DNA from: Pleomorphovibrio marinus
GTDB lineage: Bacteria; Bacteroidota; Bacteroidia; Cytophagales; Cyclobacteriaceae
Direction: 5' to 3'
DNA: 64,000 bases
Assembly (NCBI RefSeq): GCF_003347495.1
Contig: NZ_QCXY01000005.1
Coordinates: 1-64,000 of the forward strand
The position numbers and the translations under genes are program-made. This document shows, piece after piece, positions 8,042 to 16,944 of the stretch (the stretch's first letter is position 1; each line of letters starts with the position of its first letter). The notes below the pieces were generated by a model. That model was not told where the DNA came from. It worked only from the letters and a program-made list of their open reading frames with translations, and ran no database searches.

Positions 8042-10603
8042 TTAGGCTTCCTTTTTTTTCCAATGGTATCTCATGGTAAGTCCGTAGGTACGTTGATCTC
8101 CAAGTGTAGCGGCATAGTGTCCTATATTGCCCGCTGCTGGCATAAGTTGCTCATAATAGTTAGTGTCCAGAAGATTTCTTGCCCAAACAAAGAGGGTAAT
8201 CCCCTCCCCTGCCCTGCAGCCTGACCTAAGGTTGAACAATGCATATCCGGGAACATTCAAATAGCGGGAAGGGGAAGGGCTGGAAGAAAATTCGGATCTG
8301 AAAAAACCCTCCCCTGCCAGAAAGAAGGTCATTTTTTCCCCGAAAATGCTAAATCCCTTTGACCATTCTGCACCGTAGGAACCGGCCCATCTGGAAATCC
8401 CAGGTAGCCTGCTCCCAGAAATATCCTTAAAACTCTCTCCTCCCACTTCCTCCAAAGGAACTGGGGCATTGGTAAACGTGATATATCTACCGTCTGTGTA
8501 GGCAATTGCTCCGAAGTTTGTCAGGTTTTTATGTAGCCGGACGTTGAAATCCAATTCAAGGCCTGAAACCCTCACTCGTTCGGCATTGGCCAAGTACCCC
8601 CTGTTTACGGATAGATCAGGACTTTGTACCAATGTCTGAAAGTTCCTGATCACGGTATGGTGTAAAACTATATTTAACGTAGCGTTTTGGGAAGGGCTGG
8701 TTTTAATTCCGGCCTCCCAATGGTTAATCAACTCGGGTTCCACCCTTGCCAGTTCCACCATAGTCCTACCATTTTCCCTAGGTAATCCACCCAGATTAAT
8801 TCCTACTGGTTTAAAGCTGTTTGAAAAAGTAACAAATGAATTCACTTGTTCAACGGGTCTATAAGCCAAAGTAACCTGCCCAGAGAAATTAGACTCGCCT
8901 ACCGCAGCGGTAAATGCCTGATCATTATACACCATCTGCTGAAGCGCCAACAATTCAGGGTCGTTGGTTTGCAAGCCTCCATAGGTAGTCCTTTCGAAAT
9001 CCACTTGTTTCTCATCATAGTTCCACCGAATCCCCGGCAGCAGATTAAGCTTATCTGTGATCTTCCAGTCCAATTGACCAAAAACCGCCCCGCTAAAGCT
9101 ACGCAAACTGTTTCTGGTCCTTATGCCATATCCTTCCAACAAACCTGGTGTCTGCCACAAGGGATTTTGATTGTTTTGTATAAAACGCCATTGGTGCACA
9201 CCGGATTCTTCGGTGTGGTAGGGACTGGACCTTAGATCCTGCCAGAGTGAGTAGACCCCCAACACCCCGGACAAGGATTGGCCAATCTCCCCTGCATACC
9301 TGATTTCCTGTGACCATTGCTCATGTTTGGAAGGTGCCTGGGACAGGGAAAGAACCTGCAAACCGGTGAAATCCCTATCGTTGGAAGGGTCCCAATTCCA
9401 AAATCTCCAAGCGGAAGTTGCCGTTAGGGTGCCATTTCCGATTTCCGTATCCACGTTTACAGAAAACCCACCCATATCATTTCCTGATCGCCAAGGGGTA
9501 TCGTGGTCGATAACCCTGTCAAAAGCATTTGTTGAAGGCAGAGAATAGTCAAGGTCAGCTAGGATCTGTTTAAATTGCCTGAAAGGGGCTCTTTGCGTTT
9601 CCGCCACCCCAGCTATCACCTGTGCATATCCGTCCGGTCTTTGCCGCGTGGCATCGGCAGCCACCAATACTTCCACCCTCTCGGATGGGAGGTATAAAAG
9701 TTGACCCCGAAACCCTAGGTTATTCAATTCATTGGTATAGGTCTCCGTCTTTTGGTTTTGGATCAAGCCATTCCTTTTGGTACCTGAGAAGGATACCCGG
9801 CCGGCCAATTTATTTGTCAAAGGCCCTGTCAGAGAACCTTTGGTTTGTACAAAACCAAAATTGCCTATACTGGATTCCAAGGTGGCATCGGATTGAAAAC
9901 GAGGTCTTTTAGTAGCAATATTAAAAGCACCGGAAGAGGTGTTTTTCCCAAATAGGGTGCCTTGAGGCCCCCGTAACACCTCAACTTGCTCCACGTCTAT
10001 AAAGTCCAAGGTCGTCACCGCGGGTCGGGCATAATACACCCCATCCACGTAAAAGCCCACGCCAGGGTCTATGCCGTCATTGGTAAGGCCGAAGGTGGAT
10101 CCCAAACCCCGGATGTTCAAGGTCGTGTTCCGGGGATTGGAAGAGTATAACTGTACAGTAGGTACCAATTCCTTTAGGCGGTTTACATTAAAGGCCTGGT
10201 TGTCTTCCAACTGAGTTCCTCCAATTACTGTAATGGAAATAGGTATGGCTTGGACCTCTTCTTGTCTTCTTCTGGCCGTTACCACAATTTCCCCAAGTTC
10301 ATTGCTTTCCTCTAGTGAAAGTACAATTGGGAGTGAGGGATTTGTGGAAAAGGGAATATCCAAGGGTTCAAATCCCAATAAGCTTACTTTTAAGGTAAGA
10401 GGATAAGGGATTTCATGGCTGAGGGAGAATTTTCCGGTTTCGTCGGTAAAGACATAGAAGTTGCTGTCCTTAATTACAAGAGCTACCCCTATCAAAGGGA
10501 TGTTTTCCTGATCGCTAACCCTGCCAGTCAGAATTCCCTGGGCATAAAGGGAGGACCCAATGATCCCTGTGTATAATAGCAAAATGGAAACTATTTTTTT
10601 CAT
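8042..10603 (-). CDS. TonB-dependent outer membrane receptor
   Basis: 853 residues. It has a signal peptide (ends near LYA), a carboxypeptidase-regulatory-like N-domain (GRVSDQENIPLIGVALVI..., residues about 25-100) and a plug domain (VTARRRQEEVQAIPISITV, then LNIRGLGS and VEVLRGPQGTLFGKNTSSGAFN), followed by a 22-strand-type barrel. The plug resembles proteobacterial siderophore/vitamin-type receptors rather than SusC. No SusD or transporter partner is adjacent, so it is an orphan receptor. The substrate cannot be told from sequence. A Bacteroidota-type promoter lies at 10687-10714. Confidence 0.93.
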   Translation of the reverse strand: MKKIVSILLLYTGIIGSSLYAQGILTGRVSDQENIPLIGVALVIKDSNFYVFTDETGKFSLSHEIPYPLTLKVSLLGFEPLDIPFSTNPSLPIVLSLEESNELGEIVVTARRRQEEVQAIPISITVIGGTQLEDNQAFNVNRLKELVPTVQLYSSNPRNTTLNIRGLGSTFGLTNDGIDPGVGFYVDGVYYARPAVTTLDFIDVEQVEVLRGPQGTLFGKNTSSGAFNIATKRPRFQSDATLESSIGNFGFVQTKGSLTGPLTNKLAGRVSFSGTKRNGLIQNQKTETYTNELNNLGFRGQLLYLPSERVEVLVAADATRQRPDGYAQVIAGVAETQRAPFRQFKQILADLDYSLPSTNAFDRVIDHDTPWRSGNDMGGFSVNVDTEIGNGTLTATSAWRFWNWDPSNDRDFTGLQVLSLSQAPSKHEQWSQEIRYAGEIGQSLSGVLGVYSLWQDLRSSPYHTEESGVHQWRFIQNNQNPLWQTPGLLEGYGIRTRNSLRSFSGAVFGQLDWKITDKLNLLPGIRWNYDEKQVDFERTTYGGLQTNDPELLALQQMVYNDQAFTAAVGESNFSGQVTLAYRPVEQVNSFVTFSNSFKPVGINLGGLPRENGRTMVELARVEPELINHWEAGIKTSPSQNATLNIVLHHTVIRNFQTLVQSPDLSVNRGYLANAERVRVSGLELDFNVRLHKNLTNFGAIAYTDGRYITFTNAPVPLEEVGGESFKDISGSRLPGISRWAGSYGAEWSKGFSIFGEKMTFFLAGEGFFRSEFSSSPSPSRYLNVPGYALFNLRSGCRAGEGITLFVWARNLLDTNYYEQLMPAAGNIGHYAATLGDQRTYGLTMRYHWKKKEA

Positions 10604-11064
10604 TTTAGTGCTGAATGGTAATACTTTATGAATAATTTTTTATTGGACAGATTATATTAACACATAAACCCTATAGATTTAATAGGCAAATATAAATAAA
10701 GGATTTCAATCAAATCGATTTTATTAGAAATTATTCTTAGCGACTATTTCAAAGCAGTTTTGTACTCGTGTTTTTAGACTAAAAAAGGCTAAAAGTACAT
10801 TCCTGAATGGTTACGAGGAAAATTTTCTAGGGTAAATTCCAAAACCAACTGATGTCAAAATTATCTCCTTCTAATTAAAAAAAATATCCAGGCAAACAGG
10901 GGTAGATGTAAAGGGAGGTCATTACAAATTCAGAAGCAAGTGGGCTTTGGAAAACTAAACTTGAAGCCATGAATCAACAATGGCTCAAAAAAGGTTTAAA
11001 TTAAAACAATTGACATCCTAAAAATACCTCCGGCAAATTAAAAAGCTCAACAATTTCCAAGAAC
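10604..11064. other. AT-rich intergenic region with receptor promoter
   Basis: Spacer between two minus-strand genes. The first ~110 bases hold the TonB receptor promoter (listed separately). The rest, 10720-11064, is A/T-rich, with no repeat, RNA gene or good open frame. No clear terminator for the upstream 14.4-11.1 kb operon is visible. Confidence 0.4.
10687..10714 (-). promoter_or_regulatory. Probable Bacteroidota sigma-A promoter of the TonB receptor
   Basis: On the minus strand TTTG (10714-10711) is followed after 16 bases by TATATTTG (10694-10687). This is close to the Bacteroidota consensus TTTG, 17-23 bases, TAnnTTTG. The -7 box lies about 85 bases before the start at 10603, leaving an A/T-rich leader. 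No operator palindrome is evident around it. Confidence 0.5.
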
Positions 11065-11556
11065 TCAATTAATATAATAAAGCATACCCAATTTGAGCCA
11101 AACCTCCCCATTATTTTGGGGTTGGACCTTGATCTCGAAATTTAGGCCGATTTCATCATAAATTTTGTATAAGACACCGGCACCCAGATTTATCGAACCT
11201 CTATTGTCAAAATTGAGTTCCGGGTTATGTTCATACCTTCTTCTAAATATCCCATACCCCGCCAAACCATAGAGTTGGATATCTTCCTCCGTGAAATAAT
11301 ACCTGGCATTGAAGTTAAAAGCACTTGCCTTGCCAGTTGCAGGGAATAAAATGGTAGCGGATGGAGCAAAAGAAAGGTTATCAATCAAGAAATATTCCCC
11401 GACAAGGTTAAAACCAAAAAGGTTGTTGCCCAACCCATATTCATTGGAATAATGGAGCCTAATTTGTTCTTGGTATTGTCCAAAGGCGTTGTGGGATAGC
11501 AAAATCCACATCACAGATCCAAGAAAAAGATATTTTATCTTTATGTTCATGACCAT
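11065..11556 (-). CDS. Small outer membrane beta-barrel protein
   Basis: 163 residues with a signal peptide (ending near NAFGQ). Alternating amphipathic strands run to the C-terminus (for example FNFNARYYFTEEDIQLYGLAGYGIF and GSINLGAGVLYKIYDEIGLNFEIK), ending in an aromatic-containing strand. This matches a small 8-strand-type outer membrane barrel. Its ATG overlaps the stop of the DUF2490 gene by one base (TAATG), so the two are translationally coupled. It is the last gene of the 14.4-11.1 kb operon. No specific function can be assigned. Confidence 0.75.
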   Translation of the reverse strand: MVMNIKIKYLFLGSVMWILLSHNAFGQYQEQIRLHYSNEYGLGNNLFGFNLVGEYFLIDNLSFAPSATILFPATGKASAFNFNARYYFTEEDIQLYGLAGYGIFRRRYEHNPELNFDNRGSINLGAGVLYKIYDEIGLNFEIKVQPQNNGEVWLKLGMLYYIN

Positions 11557-12392
11557 TATAGAGAGGGTAAACTTCTGGTGACTGGGGTTCTTCTACCCCT
11601 GAAATCCAAGGTATACATGATGTTCAATCTTATAATATGTCTGTTTCTGTATATCCCTGGGTTATTGGTAGGGCCATATGTCCACATGTGTCCCCCAAAA
11701 AACATGAAATTATTATAAGTATATCCAATGGCTGTATACACCCTGTTTTCTTCAAGGACATCTATCTGCTGTTTCCCAGTTTCGAAGAAGATTTCATTGG
11801 AAGGTGCAAGGAAAAAAGTGTTGTTTTCCATCCTAGGCTTATTCAGTGGGATGTAAGCCGTAATTTTATACCTATACCTATCCGTATAGGCATATTCGGC
11901 ACCTATGAAATTATCTCTTTTAAACCTGTGTTCAAACCTAAATTGGTGAAGGATTTTAACTCCCGCAATGGATTGGGTAAGGAGCCATTGGTGCCATAAT
12001 CTGGGCTCTAGGGTACTATTCTCATAATTAGGGTCATCGGGATCAGGGGTAAAATTCCAGACTAAAGTGGGGCCTACTGTAACTTCAAACTGGTCGTTAA
12101 AAAGATAGACAAAACCAGCCCTATTATACAACTGACTCATACGACCTATAAAATCAGCCCGGTTTGCTATGGAGTTTCTTCTCCTATAATGATTCTCCTG
12201 GTACCAAAAAATCCTGTCCGAAAGACGGAACTTTAAATAGAGCCCATTCCAAGATTCAGTGGTCGGAGCCAAACCCCTTCTTACCGGTTCCGCCGATTCT
12301 TCCACCTCCTGTCCAAAACCTTCCCAACATACAATCCAACTCAATAAACTTAACAACAAGAGCTTTTTGCTCATTTTCGAAGTTTTAAACAT
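11556..12392 (-). CDS. DUF2490 outer membrane protein
   Basis: About 278 residues with a signal peptide (ending near GFGQE). It then follows the DUF2490 pattern: WNGLYLKFRLSDRIFWYQENHYRRR early, LYNRAGFVYLFNDQFEVTVGPTLVWNF in the middle and RHIIRLNIMYTLDF near the end. These are predicted outer membrane barrels of unknown function. I chose the start at 12392 (MFKTSK), 11 bases after the upstream stop. The longer frame from 12425 would overlap the upstream gene and put charged residues ahead of the signal peptide. Middle gene of a three-gene envelope operon. Confidence 0.8.
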   Translation of the reverse strand: MFKTSKMSKKLLLLSLLSWIVCWEGFGQEVEESAEPVRRGLAPTTESWNGLYLKFRLSDRIFWYQENHYRRRNSIANRADFIGRMSQLYNRAGFVYLFNDQFEVTVGPTLVWNFTPDPDDPNYENSTLEPRLWHQWLLTQSIAGVKILHQFRFEHRFKRDNFIGAEYAYTDRYRYKITAYIPLNKPRMENNTFFLAPSNEIFFETGKQQIDVLEENRVYTAIGYTYNNFMFFGGHMWTYGPTNNPGIYRNRHIIRLNIMYTLDFRGRRTPVTRSLPSL

Positions 12393-12402
12393 GTTACTTT
12401 GA

Positions 12403-14364
12403 TTAAAGATCAAGGGCGGATTCAATTCTTCCTGGTGTGTTTCTCCTGCCCAATCTTCTTTCCAATGCCCTCGTGTCCTGATCTCTCAATTCTACCAATC
12501 GATCCTGAAGGTTCGCAATTCTATTGATATGTTCTTTTATTTGGGTATAGTCTTCTTCTTCTTTCAATTCTTCCATATAATGTTCAAAAAGTATTTCCCC
12601 GGCATCATAGAGTCTTTCTTTGGCGCGGGTATCGTATCTGCTATAGGTAAAAGGGTTGAAGGTTTCTTCCATATAAATTTCATCCAACTCCTCCCTCCTA
12701 GGATAAAGTAAGGTTAATTCGGAAAAACGCTTTTCTAATTCATCAAATAAGTCCAAAATCACCCTTCCCTTATCCATCTTGGCCTCAAATTCTATTTCAT
12801 TGGCATATTCACTACTTAACTTCTCAAACACACCATCAATAAAGTTGTTTTGAATGGCCTCCAGTAAGTTCTCTTCCGCATTGGAAATGTGACTGTAATT
12901 TGCATATAGTGAGTCCAACTCCTCTTTTCTATCCACAATCTCTGCTTCAAGAGCCACAAGTTTGGTATTAACCTCAATATCATATAATTCCGTGGTGACA
13001 AAACTGCTAATATCAGCAACGAAATCCATTTCTTCCGTCAAATAATCACGAAGGTTATCGAAAAAAGAGGTGGAACTTTGAAAGGACACTTCCCGGGGAA
13101 GCATTTTCCTAAGCGTATCTTCCTCATAATTATAGGTAATCATATCGATGGCAGACATGAAGGATACACCGTCCTTGGTGTAGTTTTTCATATCATAATA
13201 CCTGATTTCCCCACTTCTAATCAGCTCTATGGTAGGTTCTATTCTATCGAGTTTTCCCAAACGGTTATTAAAGTAGGCATAAGCAAAGGCTAAGGAATCA
13301 CTTTTAGTCTGGTTTAAGGCCAATGAATTCATCTCACTGTATCTTTCCACCGAATCCCTGATCTGATCATAAATAACCGGAATTTCTACCAGTAGTTCCT
13401 CTTCCTCTTTAGTGAACTCAAACTCAAATCGTTTGGTAAAAAATGGATACCTAACAATAGTTTCTTCATTTTCCACGGCATCATCAAACCGCATGATTTT
13501 TGTAATGAAATTTTCTATAAAATCATTTCCAGGTTTTTGAATCTGCTGTTGCATGGTATTCTGCATATACCCATCATTATAGTTGATGCCATAACCTCCA
13601 TCAGCCAACACAAAGCCTTCGTTTTCTTCGTTGTTAACCAAATTCAGCTTTTCTATAGTAGAGAAAAATATGGCTTCATCCATTTTTTCTCCGGAATCCA
13701 GATCCCTTCTTACCACACCCAACAATAGGCCATTTTCATAATTCCTTACCTCGGATATCAATATGGAATCTTTCACATAGACCAATGACCATTCCCCATG
13801 CATATACCCATTATCATTTATCTCACCGCGGATAAACTGGGTGAAATTATCATAAAAGCTTCGGTAATAGATACCACCCTTCATTAGGCCACCATCAAAA
13901 TTGATATCTTCGGCCTTAGCCCTCTCCTGCACCTTCCCACCTTCGAAAATATTCTCCAAATACTGCCAGACTCCGTTGGGTAAACCTTCTTTGTAGCTTG
14001 CTTTAATCTCAATGTCTTCACTCTCCAAGCTGGCAATAACTTCGAAATCTATTACATCCTCCAGGTTTACTTTATGCCTTTCTTGATCAAAGGACCAGTT
14101 GCCGGCCTTTTGATTATCCTCATAGTTCCCCCTTGCTTCAAATTTTGTTAATAAGGTTTGGTCCAAAGAGTCGATTTCTTTTCTTTCAAAGTTAAAGAAA
14201 CCATGCATAATGACGTTCCCGTCTACATCTTCCCTGAATTCAAATGTTGCCCTGCCGGTTTTGCCTTTAAATTCATATTCTCCGTCGTACACTGTTTCTG
14301 ACTGGCCATAACAAAGGATACCTTTTAAAAAAATAAGGGGAAATAAGAAATAATTATTCCGCAT
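12403..14364 (-). CDS. Large exported protein with MORN-2-like repeats and coiled coil, unrecognised
   Basis: 653 residues, not assigned to a named family. A signal peptide ends near ILCYGQ. Residues about 25-230 contain repeats of the YwqK/MORN-2 style (VIMHGFFNF, GLPNGVWQYLE, GYMHGEWSLVY, NGLLLGVVRRD). Residues about 300-640 are highly charged, helical and Glu-rich with long coiled-coil-like segments. The strongly acidic second half is unusual for a periplasmic protein. It heads an operon with DUF2490 and a small barrel, suggesting an envelope role. No catalytic motif is visible. Confidence 0.7.
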   Translation of the reverse strand: MRNNYFLFPLIFLKGILCYGQSETVYDGEYEFKGKTGRATFEFREDVDGNVIMHGFFNFERKEIDSLDQTLLTKFEARGNYEDNQKAGNWSFDQERHKVNLEDVIDFEVIASLESEDIEIKASYKEGLPNGVWQYLENIFEGGKVQERAKAEDINFDGGLMKGGIYYRSFYDNFTQFIRGEINDNGYMHGEWSLVYVKDSILISEVRNYENGLLLGVVRRDLDSGEKMDEAIFFSTIEKLNLVNNEENEGFVLADGGYGINYNDGYMQNTMQQQIQKPGNDFIENFITKIMRFDDAVENEETIVRYPFFTKRFEFEFTKEEEELLVEIPVIYDQIRDSVERYSEMNSLALNQTKSDSLAFAYAYFNNRLGKLDRIEPTIELIRSGEIRYYDMKNYTKDGVSFMSAIDMITYNYEEDTLRKMLPREVSFQSSTSFFDNLRDYLTEEMDFVADISSFVTTELYDIEVNTKLVALEAEIVDRKEELDSLYANYSHISNAEENLLEAIQNNFIDGVFEKLSSEYANEIEFEAKMDKGRVILDLFDELEKRFSELTLLYPRREELDEIYMEETFNPFTYSRYDTRAKERLYDAGEILFEHYMEELKEEEDYTQIKEHINRIANLQDRLVELRDQDTRALERRLGRRNTPGRIESALDL

Positions 14365-14693
14365 AGGTGTGTATGGTAAATAATTGGTTTAAGAAGAAGC
14401 CTATAATCAAAGCATTCGCCAAATTCTTTAAAGAATAACGAATTAGGCTCTGTTCAATTACAAATTCTTCAACAAGTTTGCCAGATTTGGCTACAAAGCT
14501 AAAAAATTATATTAAAACGACCTTATGATAATGACAAATTCCCACCAAAACTACAAATTCACCTTTGGTCACCAAAACCGACTACAAAGAAGGTTTTTCA
14601 ATGAATTCAATAACTAATTCCCTAATCAACAGTTCGGTGGAAAACCCTTTAAATCCTTACACCAAATTAAACTAATTGAATTTCCAAAAATAG
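14365..14693. other. Intergenic region, nothing recognised
   Basis: Spacer upstream of the 653-residue exported protein and downstream of arginine decarboxylase. A/T-rich with no repeat unit of either family, no RNA gene and no clear terminator. It must contain the promoter of the envelope operon, but I cannot place it. Confidence 0.4.
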
Positions 14694-16082
14694 TTAATAC
14701 CCCAAGGTTTTAAGCATATTCTCACTTTGCTGTTCTGGGGCAAACAGCTTATGGGTGATAGAGCCGTCCTTTTCCCTATCAATAATAATATGTTTGGGTG
14801 CAGGGATCAGGCAATGTTGTATGCCTCCGTACCCCCCCAGGGACTCCTGATAGGCACCGGTATGAAAAAAGCCGATATACTGCTTTTTGCCCTCCTGCCT
14901 CTTGGGCAGATAGATATTAAACTGGTGAGCCTCGGAATTGTAGTAATCCATACTGTCGCAGGTAAGCCCACCTAAAGAGATATTATGGTATTCCTCCTCC
15001 CAGTTATTGACCGCCAGCATGATGTATTTCTGGTTTAGTCCCCAACTGTCCGGAAGCTGGGTGATAAAGGAGCCGTCTATCATGTACCAGAGCTCCTTGT
15101 CGTTTTGGAGTTTCTCTGCAAGTATTGAATAAAGTACTGCCCCACTCTCTCCTACCGTGTAGCTCCCAAACTCCGTGAAGATGTTGGGTTCCACGGTGTT
15201 GTTTTTGGCACACATCCACTTGATGTTTTTCACGATTTGATCGGCCATGTATTGGTAGTCGTAGTCGAAAAAAACATTGGTTTTGATGGGCCATCCCCCT
15301 CCCACATCCATGGTGTCCAGCTCCGGAGCCACTTTTTTCAGCTCCACATATTTCTGGATAAACCTGGTAAGCTCAGACCAATAATAGGCCGTATCGCGGA
15401 TTCCGGAATTGATGAAAAAATGCAGCATCTTTAAGCTTACATTGGGGTTGTCCTTGATTTTCTCCTCGTACAATTTCACGATGTCGGCGTAACGTACCCC
15501 CAATCTTGAGGTATAAAACCCAAATTTCGGTTCCTCATCTGCTGCTATCCGAATACCTACCTGAAAAGGCACCTTAACGTGTTCCAAATAATAGTCAATT
15601 TCTGTAAGGTTGTCCAGCACCGGGATGCAGTTGGCAAACCCGTCATTCAGTAACTCTGAAATATACTGCTTATACAAGTCCCTTTTAAAACCATTGCACA
15701 CGATGAAGGTTTCCTTGGTGATCTTACCCTTCTCATATAGGCTTCTCACCAAAGGGATATCAAAGGTAGAGCTGGTTTCAATATGTATGTCGTTTTTCAG
15801 TGCCTCGTTCAAGACAAAGCTAAAATGGGAGGACTTGGTACAATAGCAATAGGTATATTTACCTTTGTATCCATGAGTCTGTATAGCATTGTTGAAATAG
15901 GTCTTGGCGTTCTGGATGCTTTCTGAAATTTTGGGCAGATAGGTAAGCTTTAAGGGGGTCCCATATTCGGAGATGATATCCATAAGGTTTACCCCGTTGA
16001 AGTGAAGTTGGCCATTTTCCACCCTAAATTCTTTCGTGGGAAAATCAAAAGTCTGCTGTATCAAATCTATGTATTTGTTCAT
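14694..16082 (-). CDS. speA: Arginine decarboxylase (PLP-dependent, short Bacteroidota form)
   Basis: 462 residues. It should convert arginine to agmatine for polyamine synthesis in the cytoplasm. The sequence has a fold-III PLP barrel (YTYCYCTKSSHFSFVLNEAL, with the PLP-binding Lys in CTKSS; HFFINSGIR; MDVGGGWPI, the glycine-rich phosphate loop) and C-terminal beta-domain motifs (FTEFGSYTVGESGAV, GLTCDSMDYY with the conserved Cys-Asp). The length fits the compact Bacteroidota SpeA. I chose the start at 16082 (MNKYIDLIQQTF). The frame continues upstream to 16271, but that extension runs into a family A repeat and has no homologous look. Confidence 0.92.
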   Translation of the reverse strand: MNKYIDLIQQTFDFPTKEFRVENGQLHFNGVNLMDIISEYGTPLKLTYLPKISESIQNAKTYFNNAIQTHGYKGKYTYCYCTKSSHFSFVLNEALKNDIHIETSSTFDIPLVRSLYEKGKITKETFIVCNGFKRDLYKQYISELLNDGFANCIPVLDNLTEIDYYLEHVKVPFQVGIRIAADEEPKFGFYTSRLGVRYADIVKLYEEKIKDNPNVSLKMLHFFINSGIRDTAYYWSELTRFIQKYVELKKVAPELDTMDVGGGWPIKTNVFFDYDYQYMADQIVKNIKWMCAKNNTVEPNIFTEFGSYTVGESGAVLYSILAEKLQNDKELWYMIDGSFITQLPDSWGLNQKYIMLAVNNWEEEYHNISLGGLTCDSMDYYNSEAHQFNIYLPKRQEGKKQYIGFFHTGAYQESLGGYGGIQHCLIPAPKHIIIDREKDGSITHKLFAPEQQSENMLKTLGY

Positions 16083-16170
16083 TAAGGTTGGTAGTTGAAT
16101 TAAAGTTTTGACTGCTTCAAAATTTGTACTAAAAATCGAAATTTCAAAAAATGATTGGTATTTATGGTCA

Positions 16171-16370
16171 AAAATTACCTCGGGTGTATCGCGATGGCCA
16201 TCCTGGATGTCACTACACCTTATCTGGGTGTAGTATGTCACTACACCCCAATATCGGTGATCATTGTTCAAAATACAACTTCAAAGGCCATTTGGAATAA
16301 CCAAAAGAGCCCTCATTTAAAATATCAATTCCAACAAAACCCCCTCGCTTGTTCACGGCCATGCCCAGGC
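16171..16370. repeat. Single family A unit upstream of speA
   Basis: One diverged copy of family A: GGGTGTAGT, loop ATGTC, ACTACACCC near 16217-16240, then the conserved TATCGGTGATCATTGTTC linker and a decayed second hairpin starting GGCCATTT. A half hairpin (CACTACACC) precedes it at about 16210. Same orientation as the arrays at 4 and 17 kb. It lies 90-290 bases upstream of the arginine decarboxylase start, so it may be part of that gene's leader or just flank its promoter. Confidence 0.8.
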
Positions 16371-16402
16371 TACCCTTCCATCCTTTTTTAGTATTTCAAA
16401 AC

Positions 16403-16439
16403 AAAGCCCCCTTCTTTAGTAAGAAAAAAGGGGGCTTTT
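16403..16439 (-). terminator. Rho-independent terminator of the SnoaL-like gene
   Basis: AAAGCCCCCTTCTTT (16403-16417) and AAAAAAGGGGGCTTT (16424-16438) form a GC-rich stem over a short loop. Read on the minus strand the stem is followed by TTTGTTTTG. It lies 70 bases beyond the stop of the SnoaL-like gene (16508). The stem is also flanked by T on the plus strand, so bidirectional action is possible. Confidence 0.8.
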
Positions 16440-16507
16440 CCCATCCCAGAACCGCTGAATTAAAAGCAGCTTGAAATTATTAGGTGGGTCAAATTTAATC
16501 CTTCATT

Positions 16508-16867
16508 TTAATTGTTATAGAAAAACTTCTCGCTCACGATTTTACCGTCCTTCCATCTTTGTACCGCCACCTGGGTATATGTCCTGTCTCCCCATTCTTT
16601 ATGGGAATAGTCCATAAACCACTCCACAGCGGCCACTCCCGCATCTTCACTTATCATAATGTTCTTCACCTCTGCTCCCCTGAATTCGGTAAGGTTGTTG
16701 ACGAAGTCCTGCTCAAATTTTCTATTGGCATCTTTTCCTTCCCGGGCAGGAGTTTCATTGTCCTGCATCACGATCTCTTCAGCATAAAACTTTTCAAATG
16801 CATCCAAGATTTCACCGTCCAAGATCATTTGATTCAATTTCTCTACGTTTTCTTTTATAGAAGCCAT
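16508..16867 (-). CDS. SnoaL-like / NTF2-fold protein
   Basis: 119 residues matching the SnoaL-like polyketide-cyclase/NTF2-fold group. A helix-rich N-terminus (ENVEKLNQMILDGEILDAFEKFYAEEIVMQDN) leads into strands with GVAAVEWFMDYSH and VAVQRWKDGKIVSEKFFYNN, the usual C-terminal signature. The family includes cyclases, isomerases and many proteins of unknown role. It is cytoplasmic with no signal peptide. It is monocistronic: a strong terminator follows at 16403-16439 and the family A cluster lies upstream. Specific function unknown. Confidence 0.85.
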   Translation of the reverse strand: MASIKENVEKLNQMILDGEILDAFEKFYAEEIVMQDNETPAREGKDANRKFEQDFVNNLTEFRGAEVKNIMISEDAGVAAVEWFMDYSHKEWGDRTYTQVAVQRWKDGKIVSEKFFYNN

Positions 16868-16944
16868 AATTTGTTGGTTTGGTTATACATGTATATACAC
16901 TTAATCCAAAAAATAGTTCAGATTTTTAGGCTTTAATTGGAAAA

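Noticed and set aside
8042-10603. SusC of a SusCD polysaccharide utilisation locus
   Set aside because: The plug resembles siderophore-type receptors and no SusD-like gene is adjacent.
16083-16271. N-terminal extension of arginine decarboxylase
   Set aside because: The in-frame extension overlaps a family A unit, and the family starts at MNKYIDLIQQTF (16082).
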